Source: Cytobacillus massiliigabonensis
GTDB taxonomy: Bacteria; Bacillota; Bacilli; Bacillales; Cytobacillaceae
NCBI RefSeq assembly: GCF_900199725.1
Contig: NZ_LT904904.1
Location: 1,475,483 to 1,539,482 of the forward strand
Direction of reading: 5' to 3'
DNA length: 64,000 nucleotides
The notes under the pieces are model-generated. The model ran no database searches, was not told where the DNA came from, and was given only the letters and a program-made list of their open reading frames with translations. The translations under genes and the position numbers were made by a program. Below, piece after piece: positions 25,630-35,128 of this stretch. How positions within the stretch are numbered: the stretch's first letter is position 1; the number at the start of each line of letters is the position of its first letter.

Positions 25630-26733
25630 GTGAGTGAACAATATTCATGCATCGGATGCGGTGTGAAGATTCAAACAGAAGACAGGGAAGCAATCGGCTA
25701 TGCACCGGCATCTGCACTGGAGAAGGAAGACATTATTTGCCAGCGATGCTTCCGCTTAAAGCATTACAATGAAGTACAGGACGTTAATTTAACTGATGAT
25801 GATTTTCTGAAAATATTAAATGAAATTGGAAAAAGTGATGCATTAATTGTTAAAATTGTTGATATTTTTGATTTTAACGGCAGCTGGCTGCCGGGATTGC
25901 ATCGTTTCGTCGGGAATAATAAAATCTTGCTTGTAGGGAACAAGGTTGATTTGCTGCCGAAGTCTGTAAAGCCGAATAAGCTAATCAATTGGATGAAACA
26001 GGAAGCTAAAGAGCTTGGTTTACGTCCGGAGGAAGTCTTCCTAGTAAGTGCGGCAAAGGGACAGTCTATCAGTGAAGTAGCTGCAGCGATCGATGAATAT
26101 CGTGAAGGAAAAGACGTATATGTTGTTGGATGTACAAATGTAGGTAAATCAACATTTATCAACCGCATATTAAAAGAAGTAACTGGTGAAGGAGATGTGA
26201 TTACGACTTCTCATTTCCCGGGAACAACTCTAGATATTATCGAAATTCCATTATCTGATGGTAAAGCACTTGTCGATACTCCTGGAATCATTAATCATCA
26301 CCAGATGGCTCATTACGTTGATAAGCGTGATTTGAAAATCATTACACCTAAGAAGGAAATTAAGCCAAAGGTGTACCAGCTAAATGAAGGACAAACGCTT
26401 TTCTTTGGCGGTCTTGCTCGATTTGATTATCTGACAGGCGGGCGCAGATCTTTCGTATGTCATTTTTCAAATGAGATCAATATCCACCGTACGAAATTAG
26501 AAAAGGCAGATGAGTTATATAGAAATCATGCCGGTGAATTATTAACCCCGCCGAGAATGGACGATATGGGAACTTTCCCTGAATTAGTTAAGCATGAATT
26601 TACAATCAGAGAAGGAAAAACTGATATTGTTTTCTCAGGTCTTGGCTGGATTACAATCAATGACCCAGGTGTTAAGGTAGCTGCTTATGTGCCAAAAGGT
26701 GTTCATGCACTTGTGAGAAAATCTTTAATCTAA
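25630..26733 (+). CDS. yqeH: YqeH, circularly permuted GTPase for 30S ribosome assembly
   Basis: 367 aa. An N-terminal zinc finger (CIGCG...CQRC) precedes a GTPase with motifs in permuted order: G4 NKVD, G5 SAAKG, then G1 GCTNVGKS near residue 170, and G3 DTPG. A C-terminal RNA-binding domain follows. The family is required for 16S rRNA and 30S subunit maturation. GTG start 3 bp after the yqeG stop. Confidence 0.96.
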   Translation: MSEQYSCIGCGVKIQTEDREAIGYAPASALEKEDIICQRCFRLKHYNEVQDVNLTDDDFLKILNEIGKSDALIVKIVDIFDFNGSWLPGLHRFVGNNKILLVGNKVDLLPKSVKPNKLINWMKQEAKELGLRPEEVFLVSAAKGQSISEVAAAIDEYREGKDVYVVGCTNVGKSTFINRILKEVTGEGDVITTSHFPGTTLDIIEIPLSDGKALVDTPGIINHHQMAHYVDKRDLKIITPKKEIKPKVYQLNEGQTLFFGGLARFDYLTGGRRSFVCHFSNEINIHRTKLEKADELYRNHAGELLTPPRMDDMGTFPELVKHEFTIREGKTDIVFSGLGWITINDPGVKVAAYVPKGVHALVRKSLI

Positions 26734-26793
26734 AGACATAAGATAGTATAAAAACGGTGAGTTTAGACAGACGTTTATATAGGGGGATGGGGC

Positions 26794-27624
26794 ATGAAAA
26801 AGCTTTTTGCTGTAATAGGGGATCCAATTGCTCATTCGATGTCGCCTGCTATGCACAATGATTTATTTCAAACCTATGGAGTGGACGCTCATTACCAGCC
26901 ACTGCATGTGAAACGAGATAGCTTGAAGGAAGCTTTGATTGGTTTGAAAGCCATTGGAATAGCTGGGTTTAATGTTACCGTCCCGCATAAAGAAACGATT
27001 ATCCCGCTTTTGGATAAGCTTGACCCGCTTGCAGAAGCCATTGGGGCAGTGAATACTGTTGTTAATGAAGATGGGGAGTTTGTCGGTTATAATACGGATG
27101 GCAGCGGGTATTTACAAGGTCTATTAACTCAATGGCCAACGATAAAAGGGAAAAACATCCTGATAATAGGGGCAGGCGGTGCAGCAAGGGCTATCTATTT
27201 TACATTGGCTCAAGCTGGAGTAAAACGATTAGATATATGTAATCGAACGATCCAAAAGGCAGAAGAACTAATTAATGATTGTCCATTCCATGTTCCTTCT
27301 GCTGCCATTGGAAAAGAAGAAGCAGAAATAAATCTTTCTGATTATCATTTGCTCATTCAGACAACACCAATGGGGATGGCTCCAAACATAGATAGTCTTC
27401 CGCTTTCATTACATAAACTACAGACTGATGCACTTGTAAGTGATATAATATATAATCCGCTTGAAACGAAAATTTTGAGGGAAGCTAGAAATAAAGGTGC
27501 AAAAATACAAAATGGGTTAGATATGTTTGTTTATCAAGGGGCACTTGCTTTTGAAAAATGGACAGGCATTTTTCCAAATATCGAACGCATGAAAAACATT
27601 GTACTCAACCAACTGGGAGGATAA
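26794..27624 (+). CDS. aroE: Shikimate dehydrogenase (NADP+)
   Basis: 276 aa. DPIAHSMSPAMHN is the shikimate site, GFNVTVPHKE carries the catalytic Lys, NTDGSGYLQGL follows, and IIGAGGAARAI is the NADP Rossmann motif. It reduces 3-dehydroshikimate in aromatic amino acid synthesis. Full length; AGGGGGATG precedes the ATG. yqeI starts 5 bp after the stop. Confidence 0.96.
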   Translation: MKKLFAVIGDPIAHSMSPAMHNDLFQTYGVDAHYQPLHVKRDSLKEALIGLKAIGIAGFNVTVPHKETIIPLLDKLDPLAEAIGAVNTVVNEDGEFVGYNTDGSGYLQGLLTQWPTIKGKNILIIGAGGAARAIYFTLAQAGVKRLDICNRTIQKAEELINDCPFHVPSAAIGKEEAEINLSDYHLLIQTTPMGMAPNIDSLPLSLHKLQTDALVSDIIYNPLETKILREARNKGAKIQNGLDMFVYQGALAFEKWTGIFPNIERMKNIVLNQLGG

Positions 27625-27629
27625 GCAAA

Positions 27630-27926
27630 ATGTTAACAGGAAAACAAAAGCGTTTTTTACGCTCAATGGCTCACAGCTTGAACCCGATTTTTCAAGTCGG
27701 TAAAGGCGGGGTTAATGATAACATGATTAAACAAATAAGCGATGCGCTAGAAGCACGTGAGCTAATGAAAATCAGTATTCTTCAAAACTGTGACGAGGAC
27801 AAACATACAGTTGCAGAGCAATTAGCTAAAGGAACAAGAGCAGAGCTCGTACAAATTATTGGGAACATCATTGTCCTTTACAAACAATCAAGAGAGAATA
27901 AACAAATCGTTTTACCTAAGAACTAA
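27630..27926 (+). CDS. yqeI: YqeI, CRM-domain (YhbY family) RNA-binding protein
   Basis: 98 aa, one CRM/YhbY domain with the GxxG-type loop FQVGKGGVN. Related proteins associate with pre-50S particles. The ATG at 27630 (MLTGKQKRFLRSMAH) follows CTGGGAGG at the end of aroE; a longer frame reaching into aroE from 27558 is not supported. Its company with yqeH and rsfS fits a ribosome-assembly role. Confidence 0.92.
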   Translation: MLTGKQKRFLRSMAHSLNPIFQVGKGGVNDNMIKQISDALEARELMKISILQNCDEDKHTVAEQLAKGTRAELVQIIGNIIVLYKQSRENKQIVLPKN

Positions 27927-27949
27927 AAGAGGAATTAGGAGGAGAGCAC

Positions 27950-28519
27950 TTGAAGAAAATTGGCATATTGGGAGGCACTTTTGATCCGCCGCATCTCGGC
28001 CATTTAATTATTGCAAATGAAGTTTTGCATGCACATCAGTTAAATGAAATATGGTTTATGCCTAATCAAGAGCCTCCCCATAAAAAAAAGACAAATGCTG
28101 TTAAAGATGAAGATCGGGTGAATATGCTTAAATTAGCTACCGAAGGGCATCCTCATTTTAAAATTGAATTGATTGAGCTAGAAAGAAAGGGACCTTCATA
28201 TACTTTTGATACAATGAAAATCCTTAAGGAAAACGATCCTGATAATCAATTCTATTTCATTATTGGTGCAGATATGATTGAGTATTTGCCAAGATGGAAG
28301 AATATAAATCAGCTAGTAGAAATCATTCAATTTATTGGTGTAAGAAGACCATCCTATAGCCATGATAGTCTTTATCCAATCCTATATGCGGAAGTGCCTG
28401 AAATGGGTATTTCCTCTAGTCTTATCCGCAGCCGTTTAAAGGAAAAAAAGACGATACGCTATCTTGTTCCAGATGCGGTATTGAGCTATATTAAGGAGAA
28501 TCATTTATATGGATCGTAA
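27950..28519 (+). CDS. nadD: Nicotinate-nucleotide adenylyltransferase
   Basis: 189 aa. GGTFDPPHLGHL is the nucleotidyltransferase HxGH motif and ISSSLIRSRL is the C-terminal (I/S)SSTxxR-type motif. It forms deamido-NAD from nicotinate mononucleotide and ATP. TTG start, 9 bp after AGGAGG. Its 3' end overlaps yqeK by 11 bp, implying coupled translation. Confidence 0.95.
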   Translation: MKKIGILGGTFDPPHLGHLIIANEVLHAHQLNEIWFMPNQEPPHKKKTNAVKDEDRVNMLKLATEGHPHFKIELIELERKGPSYTFDTMKILKENDPDNQFYFIIGADMIEYLPRWKNINQLVEIIQFIGVRRPSYSHDSLYPILYAEVPEMGISSSLIRSRLKEKKTIRYLVPDAVLSYIKENHLYGS

Positions 28520-29075
28520 CGTCGCCTTATTAAAAGTGAAGGAACAATTAACAGAGCATCGCTATAACCATACGCTTGGTGTCATGGAAACAGCGATAAA
28601 ATTAGCGGAAAAATATGGTGCAAATGAAAAAAAAGCAGAGCTTGCAGCTATTTTTCATGATTATGCCAAGTTTCGTCCAAAAGAGGAAATGAAACAAATT
28701 ATTATGGATCAAAAGATGGATGCCAGACTCCTTCAATTCAATAGTGAACTTTGGCATGCTCCTGTAGGGGCTTTTCTTGTTCATAAAGAAGCAGGGATTG
28801 AAGATGAGGAAATATTGGATGCTATTAGATTCCATACCTCTGGCAGAGCAGGAATGACTTTATTAGAGAAGATTGTTTATTTAGCTGATTATATTGAACC
28901 AGGCAGGCATTTTCCAGGTGTAGAAGAAGTGCGGGAATTAGCCGAGCAAAGCTTGAATGCTGCATTAATTAAATCGATTTATAATACGATCAATTTTTTA
29001 ATGAAAAAGGGGCAGCCAGTTTTTCCGGCAACATTTCACACATATAATGACCTAATTATGAACTCGGAGGAATGA
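28509..29075 (+). CDS. yqeK: YqeK, HD-domain diadenosine tetraphosphate hydrolase
   Basis: 188 aa. The HD motif is AAIFHDYAKF, with upstream His in HRYNHTLGVMETA and downstream LADYIEPGRHFPGVEEVRELA, all typical of YqeK. Members hydrolyse Ap4A symmetrically. Overlaps nadD by 11 bp and is followed 4 bp later by rsfS. Confidence 0.93.
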   Translation: MDRNVALLKVKEQLTEHRYNHTLGVMETAIKLAEKYGANEKKAELAAIFHDYAKFRPKEEMKQIIMDQKMDARLLQFNSELWHAPVGAFLVHKEAGIEDEEILDAIRFHTSGRAGMTLLEKIVYLADYIEPGRHFPGVEEVRELAEQSLNAALIKSIYNTINFLMKKGQPVFPATFHTYNDLIMNSEE

Positions 29076-29079
29076 TTGA

Positions 29080-29436
29080 ATGAGTGAAAGAGATTTATTA
29101 TTAACCACTGTAAAGGCAGCGGATGACAAAAGAGCAGAACAAATTGTTGCATTGAATATGAAAGGGATTTCTCTAATCGCAGATTATTTTCTTATTTGCC
29201 ATGGTAATTCTGATAAGCAGGTTCAAGCAATCGCCAAGGAAATGAAGGAAAAGGCTGAGGAATTGGGTTATTTTGTTAAAAGGATGGAAGGCTTTGATGA
29301 AGCAAGATGGATTCTTGTTGATTTTGGCGATGTTGTTGCCCATATTTTCCATCGGGATGAAAGAAGCTATTATAATTTAGAACGCCTATGGGGCGATGCA
29401 CCGATTGAAAGTTTTCAGAGCGAGCTTAACCAATGA
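29080..29436 (+). CDS. rsfS: Ribosome silencing factor RsfS
   Basis: 118 aa, the normal size. The DUF143 core reads DYFLICHGNSDKQVQAIAKEM and WILVDFGDVVAHIFHRDERSYYNLERLW. RsfS binds ribosomal protein uL14 and prevents subunit joining in starvation. The stop overlaps the yqeM start (ATGA). Confidence 0.95.
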   Translation: MSERDLLLTTVKAADDKRAEQIVALNMKGISLIADYFLICHGNSDKQVQAIAKEMKEKAEELGYFVKRMEGFDEARWILVDFGDVVAHIFHRDERSYYNLERLWGDAPIESFQSELNQ

Positions 29437-30179
29437 CCTATGGAAAGTTTGCTTATCTTTACGATGAATTAATGAAGGATGTTCCCTATGATAAATGGGT
29501 GGAGCTCGTAAAGGGTCATGTAAGTAAATATAATATAACTGGAAAAAGGCTCCTTGATCTTGCTTGTGGTACAGGAGAACTCTCGATTAAATTTGCCGAA
29601 GAAGACTTTGAAGTAACTGGTGTTGACCTTTCTGAGGATATGCTGATGGTTGCTCAAGGAAAGGCTGCAGACAAGGCGATGAGCGTACAATTTTTTCAGC
29701 AAAACATGGCTGAGCTTGAAGGGCTTGGGAAATTCGATGTAATTGGCATTTTTTGCGACTCTTTAAATTACCTGCAGTCAGAGCAAGAGGTTATGAATAC
29801 ATTTTCACGTGTATACGATCATTTGGATGACCAAGGGCTTTTTATCTTTGATGTTCATTCGATCCATAAGATTATGCAAATATTTATGAATCAGACTTTT
29901 GCATTAAATGATGAAGAAATCAGCTATATTTGGCATAGCTATCAGGGAGAGCATCCAAATAGTGTGGAGCATGATTTAAGTTTCTTTGTTCTTGATCAAA
30001 GGTCAGGTCAATATGAGCGCTATGATGAACTTCATTTCCAGCGGACATTTCCGATTGATGTGTATGGAAATTGGCTTAAGGATTCTGGGTTTGAAGTGCT
30101 CAAAGTGACTGCAGATTTTGAAGCAGTTTCACCAAATACACAATCAGAACGGATTTTCTTTATATGCCGGAAATTATAA
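29433..30179 (+). CDS. yqeM: YqeM, SAM-dependent methyltransferase
   Basis: 248 aa, class I methyltransferase. LLDLACGTGELSIKFA is motif I and VTGVDLSEDMLMVA motif II. The acceptor is unknown. Translationally coupled to rsfS, and last gene of the yqeG run; a strong terminator follows. Opposes comER. Confidence 0.9.
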   Translation: MTYGKFAYLYDELMKDVPYDKWVELVKGHVSKYNITGKRLLDLACGTGELSIKFAEEDFEVTGVDLSEDMLMVAQGKAADKAMSVQFFQQNMAELEGLGKFDVIGIFCDSLNYLQSEQEVMNTFSRVYDHLDDQGLFIFDVHSIHKIMQIFMNQTFALNDEEISYIWHSYQGEHPNSVEHDLSFFVLDQRSGQYERYDELHFQRTFPIDVYGNWLKDSGFEVLKVTADFEAVSPNTQSERIFFICRKL

Positions 30180-30182
30180 AAA

Positions 30183-30228
30183 AAGGAAAAGGCAAGACAA
30201 GCTTAAATAGCTGTCTTGCCTTTTCGAA
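30183..30228. terminator. Terminator after yqeM
   Basis: GAAAAGGCAAGACA pairs with TGTCTTGCCTTTTC around an 11-nt loop; A/T flanks allow use on both strands, although comER ends 45 bp further on. Confidence 0.88.
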
Positions 30229-30272
30229 TAAATTTTTAAAAAAAGGAGGAATCAGTCGAGGATTGTAGAATT

Positions 30273-31097
30273 TTATGTTTGAATGGTATAGTGTTTTTTA
30301 ACTAGTTCAAGATCCTCTTTGAATTTTGTATGAGTTGCCTGAAATACATGTTCAAATACATCTCCTAATTCGTTTTCAAGCACCTTGATCCCTTCACCAG
30401 TAATTCCACCTTTTACACATACCTTTTCCTGTAATGTTGGCAATGTATAAAAGCCTTTTTTCATTAGTTCTCCCATTCCTATCAGCATTTCCTCAGCAAG
30501 TGTTGTTGCGGTTTCCTGGTCTATTTCTGTTTCTTTTACTGCTGCAAGAATAAAGCGCTGTGTTATATAGCTAAAAAAAGCCGGTCCGCAGCTCACGATA
30601 TCTGAGGCTACCCGAGTAATATTCTCATCAATTTCAATCGGTTTTGAAATTCGATCAAACAGACTCCGTATTTGTTTCTTCCAATAATCACTGCATTCAC
30701 CAAACGATAGTAATGAAACGCCGGTAAGGGCACGATTCGTAATACTTGGAATAACTCTAGCAACAGAACAAAAGGCAACAGATTCTAACTGTTTAACACT
30801 TATTGGACTAGTGATAGAAACAATACATTTTTCTTTCGTCAGGTAAGGTGAAATGTCTCTAATCACGCTATGGACATCATGTGGCTTTACACAAACAAAG
30901 ATAAGTGAAGAACGTTCAGCCACTTCTCTTCCATTTTCCCCGACATAAATTTCCTCGAACATTTTCTTTATTTCTAATGCTTTGGATCTTGTTCGATTTG
31001 TAATCGTCATGGATGAAGGGGAAACGGCTTTTCCATCAAGTAATGCTTCTGCCAGTATTCTCCCCATATTTCCTGTACCAATGATTCCAACGTTCAT
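30273..31097 (-). CDS. comER: ComER, pyrroline-5-carboxylate reductase-like protein
   Basis: 274 aa. MNVGIIGTGNMGRILAEALL is an NAD(P)-binding Rossmann start of the ProC family, and VSCGPAFFSYITQRFILAA is the conserved C-terminal helix region. ComER is encoded opposite to comEA in bacilli and has been linked to sporulation and biofilm entry rather than proline synthesis. The ATG at 31097 is chosen, 6 bp after an AGGGGGG; longer frames to 31154 have no SD. Confidence 0.9.
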   Translation of the reverse strand: MNVGIIGTGNMGRILAEALLDGKAVSPSSMTITNRTRSKALEIKKMFEEIYVGENGREVAERSSLIFVCVKPHDVHSVIRDISPYLTKEKCIVSITSPISVKQLESVAFCSVARVIPSITNRALTGVSLLSFGECSDYWKKQIRSLFDRISKPIEIDENITRVASDIVSCGPAFFSYITQRFILAAVKETEIDQETATTLAEEMLIGMGELMKKGFYTLPTLQEKVCVKGGITGEGIKVLENELGDVFEHVFQATHTKFKEDLELVKKHYTIQT

Positions 31098-31183
31098 GCT
31101 CATCCCCCCTTCACAAGCAAACTTACTCATATACGATATGAAATTCCCGAGCATTTTATGCTAAAAAAGAAAGGATGGTTTAG

Positions 31184-31807
31184 ATGATTGAATGGATAAA
31201 AAACAATAAACAAGTTGCTTTAGGAGGCATCATTGTGATTCTTGCAGGAGCTTATTTTTTACTTAAACCTGCAGCAGAAGAAAGCAATGTGCTTGACAAG
31301 GAGGAGGAATGGCTAACGAGTGAAGGGACTGTGAACGAGAAAATAGAGGAAGACGAAGAAGTAGAAGTAATTGTTATTGTTGATGTGAAAGGGGCTGTAA
31401 ATAAACCAGGTGTATATGAAGCTGAAGCTGAAGATCGAGTGATTGATATGATTAACAAGGCTGGCGGTTTGAAGGAATCTGCTGATGAGGCGAAGATTAA
31501 TTTTGCTATACGAGTTGAGGATGAAATGGTTATATATGTGCCTGAAAAAGGTGAGGAGACAGAGCAGGAAGGATCTGTTTCGATGGTAATGGGAGGAACC
31601 GATCAAAAGGATGGAAAGGTAAACATTAATACTGCTGATGAGACTGAACTCCAAACTTTAACTGGTATAGGACCTGCCAAAGCAGCAGCTATTATTGATT
31701 ACCGTGAAAAAAATGGCCCATTTAAAGTAATAGAGGATTTGAAATTAATTAGTGGAATTGGAGAAAAAAGCTTTGAAAAGTTAAAAGAACAAATAAAAGT
31801 AAAATGA
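31184..31807 (+). CDS. comEA: ComEA, DNA receptor for competence
   Basis: 207 aa. One N-terminal membrane helix (VALGGIIVILAGAYFLL), an acidic linker, an SLBB-like domain (DVKGAVNKPGVYE), and two C-terminal helix-hairpin-helix motifs (NINTADETELQTLTGIGPAKAAAIIDYR and DLKLISGIGEKSFEKLK). It binds double-stranded DNA outside the cell and hands it to ComEC. Followed by comEB and comEC in the usual order, divergent from comER. Confidence 0.95.
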   Translation: MIEWIKNNKQVALGGIIVILAGAYFLLKPAAEESNVLDKEEEWLTSEGTVNEKIEEDEEVEVIVIVDVKGAVNKPGVYEAEAEDRVIDMINKAGGLKESADEAKINFAIRVEDEMVIYVPEKGEETEQEGSVSMVMGGTDQKDGKVNINTADETELQTLTGIGPAKAAAIIDYREKNGPFKVIEDLKLISGIGEKSFEKLKEQIKVK

Positions 31808-31903
31808 AGAAGCCATTGACCCATTTTTCATAGGGGCTTACACTTGGTGGTAAGGTTGAATTTTACGAGAATTTGTCGAAAGAGATATGGGAGAGTGGGA
31901 TGA

Positions 31904-32371
31904 ATGGAAAGAATATCTTGGAATCAATATTTTATTGCTCAAAGCCATTTGCTAGCATTAAGAAGCACATGCACAAGATTATCTGTTGGTGCAACGATTG
32001 TCAGGGATAAGAGGATCATTGCAGGCGGCTATAATGGGTCGATTGCAGGTGGGGAGCATTGCATTGATGAAGGCTGCTATGTGGTTGATAACCATTGCAT
32101 AAGAACCATTCATGCGGAAATGAACGCGATTCTTCAATGTGCAAAATTTGGCGTGCCAACAAGCGGGGCAGATATATATGTCACACATTTCCCATGCCTG
32201 CAATGCTCTAAAGCAATCATTCAAGCGGGGATTAAAACTGTATACTATTCAAAGGATTATAAAAACCACCCGTATGCATTGACCCTTTTTGAAATGGCAG
32301 GGGTAAAGGTCGAGCAAGTAGAAGGAAATGAGTTCTCAATTGAATTTCATTCACAAAGAAACGAAAAGTAG
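31904..32371 (+). CDS. comEB: ComEB, dCMP deaminase
   Basis: 155 aa. The zinc sites are HAEMNAILQ and THFPCLQCSKAI; STCTRLSVGATIV is the conserved start of the domain. It converts dCMP to dUMP; a direct role in transformation is doubtful despite the locus name. A stable hairpin separates it from comEC. Confidence 0.94.
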   Translation: MERISWNQYFIAQSHLLALRSTCTRLSVGATIVRDKRIIAGGYNGSIAGGEHCIDEGCYVVDNHCIRTIHAEMNAILQCAKFGVPTSGADIYVTHFPCLQCSKAIIQAGIKTVYYSKDYKNHPYALTLFEMAGVKVEQVEGNEFSIEFHSQRNEK

Positions 32372-32383
32372 AGAAGAATAATT

Positions 32384-32416
32384 GTGGGAATCATCGCCTA
32401 GAAAGATGGTTCTCAC
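32384..32416 (+). other. Hairpin between comEB and comEC
   Basis: GTGGGAATCATC (32384-32395) pairs with GATGGTTCTCAC (32405-32416), including G-U pairs, around a 9-nt loop. No U-tract follows, so it is more likely an RNA-processing or stability element than a terminator. Confidence 0.5.
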
Positions 32417-32443
32417 GCAACTACTTGTGGGAAAAGGAGAATA

Positions 32444-34774
32444 ATGGAAGTGAAAGGGAGCTGGATTTATTTCACTGTCACTGCACTAGCAGGAATTCTA
32501 GCAGCTTTTGTGCATTTTGTTATCTTTATTATCGTTTTCTTTTTTCTGCTTTTATTTTTATTTAAAATTAAAGCTTTTTCGAAAAAATATCTTTTCCTTA
32601 TTAGTTTAATTTTTTTCCTTTTTCTAATTAGGAGTGAACTAGCTGAAAAGGCAAATAAATCTAAATTTACAGCTGATGAGACTAATTTCTATATTTTATT
32701 CCAGAAGGATTTAAAAATAGATGGTGATCGTCTGTCAGCTGTTGGAAAAGAACTGCTCCGCAAAGAAAAATTCGTTATTTCCTATCAGATAAAAACAGAA
32801 GAAGAGAAAAAATGGATTATAGAAAATCTAAAAACAGGAATAGCTTGTAAGGTAATAGGCACACTTTCAGAACCAAATACGGCAACAAATGTGAATGCAT
32901 TTAACTACAAGGAGTATTTAATTAGACATCAAATTTTTTGGATTTTAAAAGCCGATCAAGTAAATATGTCTCAATGCACCTCTCAAAAGAAAACACCCTT
33001 CTCTTTCTTCCAGTCAGTTAGGGAAAATGGCATACAATATGTACAGGACCATTTTCCAAGCGAATCAGCTCCATTAGCAATCGCCCTCCTCTTTGGAGAA
33101 CGAGATTATATTGATACCAGTGTATTGGAAACATACGAGAAACTTGGCATTGTGCATTTATTGGCAATTTCAGGTCTTCATGTCGGTATGCTTGCAGGGA
33201 TGATTTATTATTTAGGAATTCGCATTGGGATAACTAGGGAACGGATGACAATCGGGTTATTACTGTTTTTACCTTGCTATGCTATAATTACAGGCGCGGC
33301 CCCTTCGGTGATTCGTGCTGTATCCATGATGGTACTCTTCTTATCGTTGAAAAAATGGAGTTTTCACGCTATAAATACAATCGACATTATTTGCATTGTT
33401 TTTCTCATATACACTTTTCTTACCCCATATGTCATTTATGATGTCGGTTTTCAGCTTTCATTCAGTGTCAGCTTTGCCCTCATCCTTTCTGCGCCAATCC
33501 TCTTAAAAAGATTCCACCAGGCTTTCCCCCTTTTGCTGGCAACATCATTTATTTGTCAATTGGCAGCAATCCCCATCATGCTTTATTACTTTTATGAAGT
33601 TTCCCTTATTTCTATTTTAGCCAACACGATCTTTATTCCTTTATTTTCATTTATTATATTGCCGGCCATTTTTCTTTTATTTCTACTTCATTTGCTACTG
33701 GGTACAACGATAGGATTCCTTATTCCCCCATTAAATACGCTCATCATAGCAATGAATGGCCTCGCTCTTCAGCTATCACTTGTTCCCTTTGCTATGCTTA
33801 CATTTGGCAGACCCTCTGTCTTTGTCATGTTCTTGTATTTATGGAGTATTCCATCCTTTTTCTCATTATGGGAACGAATAAAAGGAGTCAAACGTTTTGT
33901 GCAAGTTTTGCTTCTTCCACTCAGTATCATGTGCGTTCAATTATTGGGAAATAGTTTATCTCCGTACGGAGAAATTACTTTTATCGATGTTGGTCAAGGT
34001 GATAGCATCTTTATTAAACTCCCATTTGGAAGGGGGAATTATTTAATTGATGCAGGTGGGACCATTCAATTCAATACAGAGGAATGGAAGGAAAGAAAGA
34101 AGGAATATGAGGTTGGAAAAGACGTTGTTGTCCCATTTTTAAAAAGCAAGGGAATCAGAACAATTGATAAGCTTATTTTAACACATGGGGATGCAGATCA
34201 TATCGGGGGTGCTTTATCTATAATAAAAGAGCTCCATGTAAAAGAAATCATGTTGCCGAAAACTACAGAGCTGTCTGAGCTTGAAAAAGAATTGCTAACT
34301 TCGGCAAAAAGGAAACGAATCCCTTCGGATTTTGTATGTGCAGGAGATAACTGGAAAGCTGGAGGAATCATTTTTCATGTCGTTTCACCGCAAGCTGGAG
34401 TGAAAATGGAGCGCAACAATGGATCAATTGTACTCTATGCAAAAATTGGCGGGCTTAGCTGGCTTTTCACGGGTGACTTAGAAAAAGAGGGTGAAGATCA
34501 ATTAATTAATCATTTTGATAAATTAAAAATTGACGTCCTTAAGGCTGGTCATCATGGCAGTAAATCATCAACAACTAAAGGGTTTCTCGATCAGCTCGAA
34601 CCTAAGCTTGCCGTCATTTTGGCTGGTAAAAATAATCGGTATGGCCATCCAGATGAAGAGGTTTTGATGAATTTGAATGAACGAAAGATAAAAATCCTGC
34701 GAACAGATCAGCATGGGGCAATTACCTATATTTTTAAAGGTGAAACTGGAACCTTTTCTGCTGTGCTCCCATAA
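32444..34774 (+). CDS. comEC: ComEC, DNA uptake channel
   Basis: 776 aa. About ten membrane helices in the N-terminal two thirds, with an oligonucleotide-binding-like segment between the first helices and the Competence domain (LLAISGLHVGMLAG). The C-terminal metallo-beta-lactamase domain has LTHGDADHIGG and AGHHGSKSSTT, proposed to degrade the non-transforming strand. It forms the channel for single-stranded DNA. AAGGAGAAT precedes the ATG. With comEA and comEB intact, the late competence locus looks functional. Confidence 0.96.
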   Translation: MEVKGSWIYFTVTALAGILAAFVHFVIFIIVFFFLLLFLFKIKAFSKKYLFLISLIFFLFLIRSELAEKANKSKFTADETNFYILFQKDLKIDGDRLSAVGKELLRKEKFVISYQIKTEEEKKWIIENLKTGIACKVIGTLSEPNTATNVNAFNYKEYLIRHQIFWILKADQVNMSQCTSQKKTPFSFFQSVRENGIQYVQDHFPSESAPLAIALLFGERDYIDTSVLETYEKLGIVHLLAISGLHVGMLAGMIYYLGIRIGITRERMTIGLLLFLPCYAIITGAAPSVIRAVSMMVLFLSLKKWSFHAINTIDIICIVFLIYTFLTPYVIYDVGFQLSFSVSFALILSAPILLKRFHQAFPLLLATSFICQLAAIPIMLYYFYEVSLISILANTIFIPLFSFIILPAIFLLFLLHLLLGTTIGFLIPPLNTLIIAMNGLALQLSLVPFAMLTFGRPSVFVMFLYLWSIPSFFSLWERIKGVKRFVQVLLLPLSIMCVQLLGNSLSPYGEITFIDVGQGDSIFIKLPFGRGNYLIDAGGTIQFNTEEWKERKKEYEVGKDVVVPFLKSKGIRTIDKLILTHGDADHIGGALSIIKELHVKEIMLPKTTELSELEKELLTSAKRKRIPSDFVCAGDNWKAGGIIFHVVSPQAGVKMERNNGSIVLYAKIGGLSWLFTGDLEKEGEDQLINHFDKLKIDVLKAGHHGSKSSTTKGFLDQLEPKLAVILAGKNNRYGHPDEEVLMNLNERKIKILRTDQHGAITYIFKGETGTFSAVLP

Positions 34775-34801
34775 GATAATATCAGTTAGATGACAAATGA
34801 A

Positions 34802-34825
34802 AGAGGCTGCAAGAATGCAGCCTCT
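34802..34825. terminator. Possible terminator after comEC
   Basis: AGAGGCTGCA pairs perfectly with TGCAGCCTCT around 4 nt. The tail AATAAATCC is T-poor on the plus strand, so termination may be weak. Confidence 0.5.
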
Positions 34826-34845
34826 AATAAATCCTTGTACTGTCT

Positions 34846-34907
34846 AGCTTCAGGTGCCATCAGCTCTTTGGTCTAAGCCAATACCTAGCACCTTCCGCTT
34901 TTCTTTC
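34846..34907 (+). repeat. Intergenic repeat family A, internally deleted copy
   Basis: Keeps the family ends (GTCTAGCTTCAGGTGCC and CACCTTCCGCTTTTC) and the GGTCTAAGCCAAT segment, but the hairpin and the CTTATGCTTGTCGCC block are missing. Confidence 0.65.
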
Positions 34908-34917
34908 TATGTAGTCA

Positions 34918-35052
34918 TTAAGATCCGATTACTTTAATGACTGTTGCAATAATAAACACAGTTGCGAAGAAGCCGAAAGATACGATGAATCCAATTCCAG
35001 AGTCAATGGCATCATTCTGCTTATATTGGACGTCTTTTTCAAATTCGTTCAC
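34918..35052 (-). CDS. yqzM: YqzM family membrane protein
   Basis: 44 aa, too short for ordinary ORF calling. Starts (GTG) MNEFEKDVQYKQNDAIDSG, then one helix (FIVSFGFFATVFIIATVIKV) and ends IGS, which matches the YqzM family. GGAGGGG is 8 bp before the GTG. It lies between comEC and holA, its normal place in Bacillus. Function unknown. Confidence 0.85.
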   Translation of the reverse strand: MNEFEKDVQYKQNDAIDSGIGFIVSFGFFATVFIIATVIKVIGS

Positions 35053-35128
35053 AGTCTACCCCTCCTATTTCCTATATAGTATAAGGCATTAGAATGAAAA
35101 AATCTAGCGTTCCTCGCCGCTTTTCCAC

